From Ww85 sp963745765 (GTDB taxonomy: Bacteria; Desulfobacterota; Desulfobulbia; Desulfobulbales; Desulfocapsaceae): a stretch of DNA of 64,000 bases. The notes beneath the pieces were generated by a model. It was not told the DNA's origin, made no database searches, and saw nothing but the letters and a program-made list of their open reading frames with translations. Position numbers and translations under genes: made by a program. The stretch is taken from assembly GCA_963745765.1 (NCBI GenBank), contig CAVUYQ010000010.1, positions 62,001-126,000 of the forward strand. The letters run 5' to 3'. Of the stretch, positions 61,364 to 64,000 are shown piece after piece. Position 1 is the stretch's first letter, and the number at the start of each line of letters is the position of its first letter.

Positions 61364-63223
61364 ACCTACGGGACGGATGGTGCCAACGATACCGCCATGC
61401 GGGTAATTGCCGATCATGTCAGGGCGGCTTCATTTCTTGTCGCAGACGGTGTTCTTCCCTCAAATGAAGGGCGGGGCTACGTGCTGCGCCGGGTCATGCG
61501 CCGGGCCATCCGCTTCGGCAGGAACCTCGGTTTAAGCAGGCCGTTTATGCATGAGGCCTGTGTTGCGGTGGTGGATTCTATGCTCGATGCCTATCCCCGG
61601 CTGGCAGACACGGCTGAGCTGCTGGAGAAGGTGGTCACCAACGAGGAGGAGCGCTTTGGTGAGACGCTTGAACACGGCCTGGCAATGCTCGACGAGGAGA
61701 TTGCCAGGCAGCAGGGCGCTAGTGAGCCGCTGATCAGTGGTGATTTTATTTTCAAACTCTATGATACTTTTGGTTTTCCGGTTGATATTGTCCGGGATAT
61801 TTCTCTTGAAAGGGGTATTGCCCTCGATGATGCCGGTTTCCATACAGCAATGGAGAGGCAGCGCTCGCAATCCCGGGCCTCCCGCAAGGACGAAGGCGTG
61901 CATTTAAAGGAAGCCGGCGTCAAACGTTTGATAGAAGCGGGACTGCGATCCGAGTTTATCGGTTACGACAGGGTTGCATCGGCAGCCGTGGTAAAAGGGC
62001 TGCTCGATGAGGCCGGTCAACAGACAACCTCTCTGTCGGCCGGCCAGTCAGGACGTTTTCTTGCCGATCGTACACCTTTTTATGCAGAATCCGGTGGGCA
62101 GGTCGGAGACAGTGGCACGATCAGCTGGTCTGGTGGAAAAGGCCTTATCAGCAACACCACATCGGAAGCAGAGGGGATTATTCTGCACACGGTTCGCATT
62201 GTTGAAGGCTTGCTTACCGTGGGCAGCGAGGTCATACTGCAGGTCGCCGGACTCCGTCAGGATACCGAAGCAAACCATAGTGCAACCCATCTTCTGCATG
62301 CTGCGCTGCGGGATATCCTCGGCGAGCATGTCAAGCAGGCCGGTTCGCTGGTTACTCCTGAGCGTCTTCGTTTTGACTTCACCCATTTTTCAGCCCTGAG
62401 CGAAAAGGAAATTATCGAAATTGAGAAACGTGTCAACGATGATATCCGGACTAACTTCAGCGTGAGTACCAAGGTCGTTGGTCGGGAAGAGGCCTTTGGC
62501 GAGGGGGCTATGGCGCTTTTTGGCGAGAAATATGGAGAAAAGGTTCGAGTGGTCAGCATGGCCTCTGCCAGTAAGGAACTCTGCGGTGGCACTCATGTAG
62601 AGGCTACCGGAAATATAGGGCTTTTCAAGATCCTTTCCGAGGGCGGTATTGCGGCTGGCGTCAGGCGCATTGAGGCGGTTACCGGGCGTGCTGCTGTTGC
62701 CTTGATGCAGGAGATGGCAAGCCGGCAGAATCTGCTCGGCAGGCGGCTGAATGCCGCCCCCGAGGAGATTGTCCAGAAGATTGAAACCCTGCTGGAGCAG
62801 CAGAAGAAACTAGAGAAACAGGTCTCAGCACTTTCAACACAGCTCGCAAGCTCTGATCTCGATACGGTCTTAGCCAGTGCCGATACGGTTTGCGGTGTGC
62901 GGGTTATTGCGGCGGAAATCCCGCTGGACAGTCCGAAAACACTTCGGGAAGTGGGTGATAAAATACGTGACAGGATGGGATCGGGTATTGCGATACTCGG
63001 CGGCTCGATCAGCGGGAAAGCGGCATTGCTGGCTATCGTTTCAAAAGACCTTACGCAGCGCTTCAAGGCCGGAGATCTGGTCAGCAGGGCGGCCGCAATT
63101 GTCGGTGGTAAAGGAGGCGGCCGGCCGGATATGGCGCAGGCGGGTGGTCCCCTGGCCGACAAAATTTCTGAGGCGATAGCGTCTGTTCCGAAAATTGTTT
63201 GTGAGTCTGAGCAGCAGCGTTGA
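61364..63223 (+). CDS. alaS: Alanyl-tRNA synthetase, main part
   Basis: About 619 residues: the end of the aminoacylation core (RVIADHVRAASFLVADGVLP, GYVLRRVMRRAIRFGR), the editing domain (SATHLLHAALRDILGEHVKQ with the HxxxH zinc pair and CGGTHVEATGNIG later), and the C-Ala domain (GKGGGRPDMAQAGG). It is in frame 2 relative to the N-terminal piece, and the join removes one A. The protein charges and proofreads tRNA-Ala. The b-prime gene begins about 296 bases downstream. Confidence 0.95.
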   Translation, partial: TYGTDGANDTAMRVIADHVRAASFLVADGVLPSNEGRGYVLRRVMRRAIRFGRNLGLSRPFMHEACVAVVDSMLDAYPRLADTAELLEKVVTNEEERFGETLEHGLAMLDEEIARQQGASEPLISGDFIFKLYDTFGFPVDIVRDISLERGIALDDAGFHTAMERQRSQSRASRKDEGVHLKEAGVKRLIEAGLRSEFIGYDRVASAAVVKGLLDEAGQQTTSLSAGQSGRFLADRTPFYAESGGQVGDSGTISWSGGKGLISNTTSEAEGIILHTVRIVEGLLTVGSEVILQVAGLRQDTEANHSATHLLHAALRDILGEHVKQAGSLVTPERLRFDFTHFSALSEKEIIEIEKRVNDDIRTNFSVSTKVVGREEAFGEGAMALFGEKYGEKVRVVSMASASKELCGGTHVEATGNIGLFKILSEGGIAAGVRRIEAVTGRAAVALMQEMASRQNLLGRRLNAAPEEIVQKIETLLEQQKKLEKQVSALSTQLASSDLDTVLASADTVCGVRVIAAEIPLDSPKTLREVGDKIRDRMGSGIAILGGSISGKAALLAIVSKDLTQRFKAGDLVSRAAAIVGGKGGGRPDMAQAGGPLADKISEAIASVPKIVCESEQQR

Positions 63224-63518
63224 AACCGGCGGGAAGCGAGTGGGTGCAGATAGTCGACTGACTGGCGACAATGATGGTGTCGTTTGCCTGTCCGGATAAG
63301 GCGTGATAAAAGTATAAAAAGGGCTGTCCATATAGGTTTTAAGCCACGATAAAGTAGTTGACACACCAGTATATTTGCAGTAAAAGTTTCGTCCTGTTGT
63401 GAATGGTCATTCATTTTTTTGTTTTTTATACGATTCGCAATCTTCCTTGTGTCGAGTTCGATTATCATTCCGCTGGGAATGTTTGTTTTTTTTATTTCTG
63501 CAAATCAGGAGCCTTAAC

Positions 63519-63944
63519 ATGGTCACGATTGACAAGACATTGTTTTTCCAGATGATCAACATCATAATCCTCATGTTTCTGCTCAACGGGGTTCTTTTCC
63601 GACCGATAAAGAACATCCTCAAAGAGCGTGCCAAGAAAATGATGGGGATGCAGGGTGATGTGGCGAAGTTCGAGAAGAATGCCCAGCTTCGTCAGGAAGA
63701 GGTTGATGCCAAGATGAGAAAGGCTTCGGGCAAGGCGAAAGCCGCATTGGATGCGGCCAGGGCTGATGCCCAGGCAGTCGGTGAGGAGAAACTGGCATCC
63801 ATCAAGGCTGAAGTTGATACGTTCAAGGAGAAACAGCTGGCAGAGATCAATACCCAGATTGGTGAAGCCAGTGCCGGACTCAAGGCCAACCTTGATGGGT
63901 TTGCAACAGCCATGGCCAGCAAAATTCTTGGGAGGGCTCTCTAA
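63519..63944 (+). CDS. atpF': ATP synthase subunit b-prime
   Basis: 141-residue F0 stator subunit. A hydrophobic N-terminus (LFFQMINIIILMFLLNGVLF) is followed by PIKNILKERAKKM and a long amphipathic coiled coil. This matches b-prime, which pairs with b in organisms that carry two b-type genes. The ATG at 63519 follows a moderate AGGA; a frame to 63399 is not supported. The next gene begins within three bases, indicating the start of the rest of the F0F1 operon. Confidence 0.88.
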   Translation: MVTIDKTLFFQMINIIILMFLLNGVLFRPIKNILKERAKKMMGMQGDVAKFEKNAQLRQEEVDAKMRKASGKAKAALDAARADAQAVGEEKLASIKAEVDTFKEKQLAEINTQIGEASAGLKANLDGFATAMASKILGRAL

Positions 63945-63946
63945 CA

Positions 63947-64000
63947 ATGAAGAAAATCGGGCACATTGCCAGCCTTTTCATGTTGGTGACAGCGGTTTTT
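63947..64000 (+). CDS. atpF: Following F0 gene, first codons only (probably atpF)
   Basis: An ATG at 63947 with GGAGGG upstream opens a frame of 18 codons, MKKIGHIASLFMLVTAVF, to the window edge. The hydrophobic start resembles the signal-like N-terminus of b subunits in two-b operons. Assignment rests on position and hydrophobicity. Confidence 0.6.
   Translation, partial: MKKIGHIASLFMLVTAVF

Noticed and set aside
1..64000. CRISPR arrays, tRNA or rRNA genes
   Set aside because: No regularly spaced direct repeats were seen, and no cloverleaf with a GGTTCRANNCC-type arm or rRNA-like block was recognised anywhere in the window by eye.

Overview
The window comes from a dissimilatory sulfate- or sulfur-metabolising bacterium of the Desulfobacterota, most likely Desulfobulbales. 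The evidence is a complete dsrA-dsrB-dsrD cluster, an ATP synthase split between an atpZ-atpI-atpB-atpE block and a separate locus starting with a b-prime subunit, a UbiD-type decarboxylase and many Cys-rich Fe-S proteins. The lineage is inferred from gene content only.

Layout. 1-4 kb: 3' part of metG, then yggT, a DivIVA-domain protein, a DUF167 protein and a triosephosphate-isomerase homologue without the catalytic Glu. 4-10 kb: an ABC1/UbiB kinase (minus), dnaG and the primary sigma factor rpoD. 10-13 kb: dprA, rpe and a wrecked glucose-6-phosphate isomerase gene. 13-17 kb: dsrABD and a biotin ligase. 17-19.5 kb (minus): ahcY and metK. 19.7-26 kb: kdsD, a membrane TPR protein joined to a ubiquitin-conjugating-enzyme (E2)-like domain, a cNMP/PATAN protein, a HAD phosphatase and a YkgJ-like protein. 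26-33 kb: a fused secD-secF, larB, a NIL/ferredoxin protein, bamD, trxB and trxA. 33-38 kb: hemL, the F0 genes, a nucleoside phosphorylase and rimO. 38-42 kb (minus): an HU/IHF protein, an RluB-type synthase, a UbiD-type decarboxylase and yjbQ. 42-50 kb: a glycogen-synthase-like enzyme, gap and a 1441-residue pyruvate-phosphate-dikinase-like protein. 50-53 kb: a small SAP/Cys-rich protein, a DUF2892 protein, an ArsR regulator and acs. 53.4-57.4 kb: a dead insertion sequence with 18-bp terminal inverted repeats and an 8-bp target duplication, itself invaded by a 2.4-kb serine-recombinase element. 57.6-64 kb: a cNMP-CBS-DUF294 signalling protein, a DEDDh exonuclease, alaS, the ATP synthase b-prime gene and the first codons of a following gene, probably atpF.

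A pattern runs across the window. At least nine genes (rpoD, the E2/TPR gene twice, a small gene at 23.3 kb, secDF twice, a small gene at 41.4 kb, the DUF294 gene and alaS) read as single proteins only if one surplus base is ignored at each break, often in a short homopolymer. Several are essential. Insertion-type sequence error is therefore the likeliest explanation, and the split pieces are annotated here as parts of one product. The pgi remnant is different: it has lost large internal blocks and is a genuine pseudogene.

The most unusual biology is the E2-like domain with an apparent catalytic Cys on a membrane-anchored TPR protein. Next come the Glu-less TIM homologue, the orphan dikinase-type protein beside glgA and gap, and the nested mobile element that separates acs from its usual DUF294/exonuclease partners.
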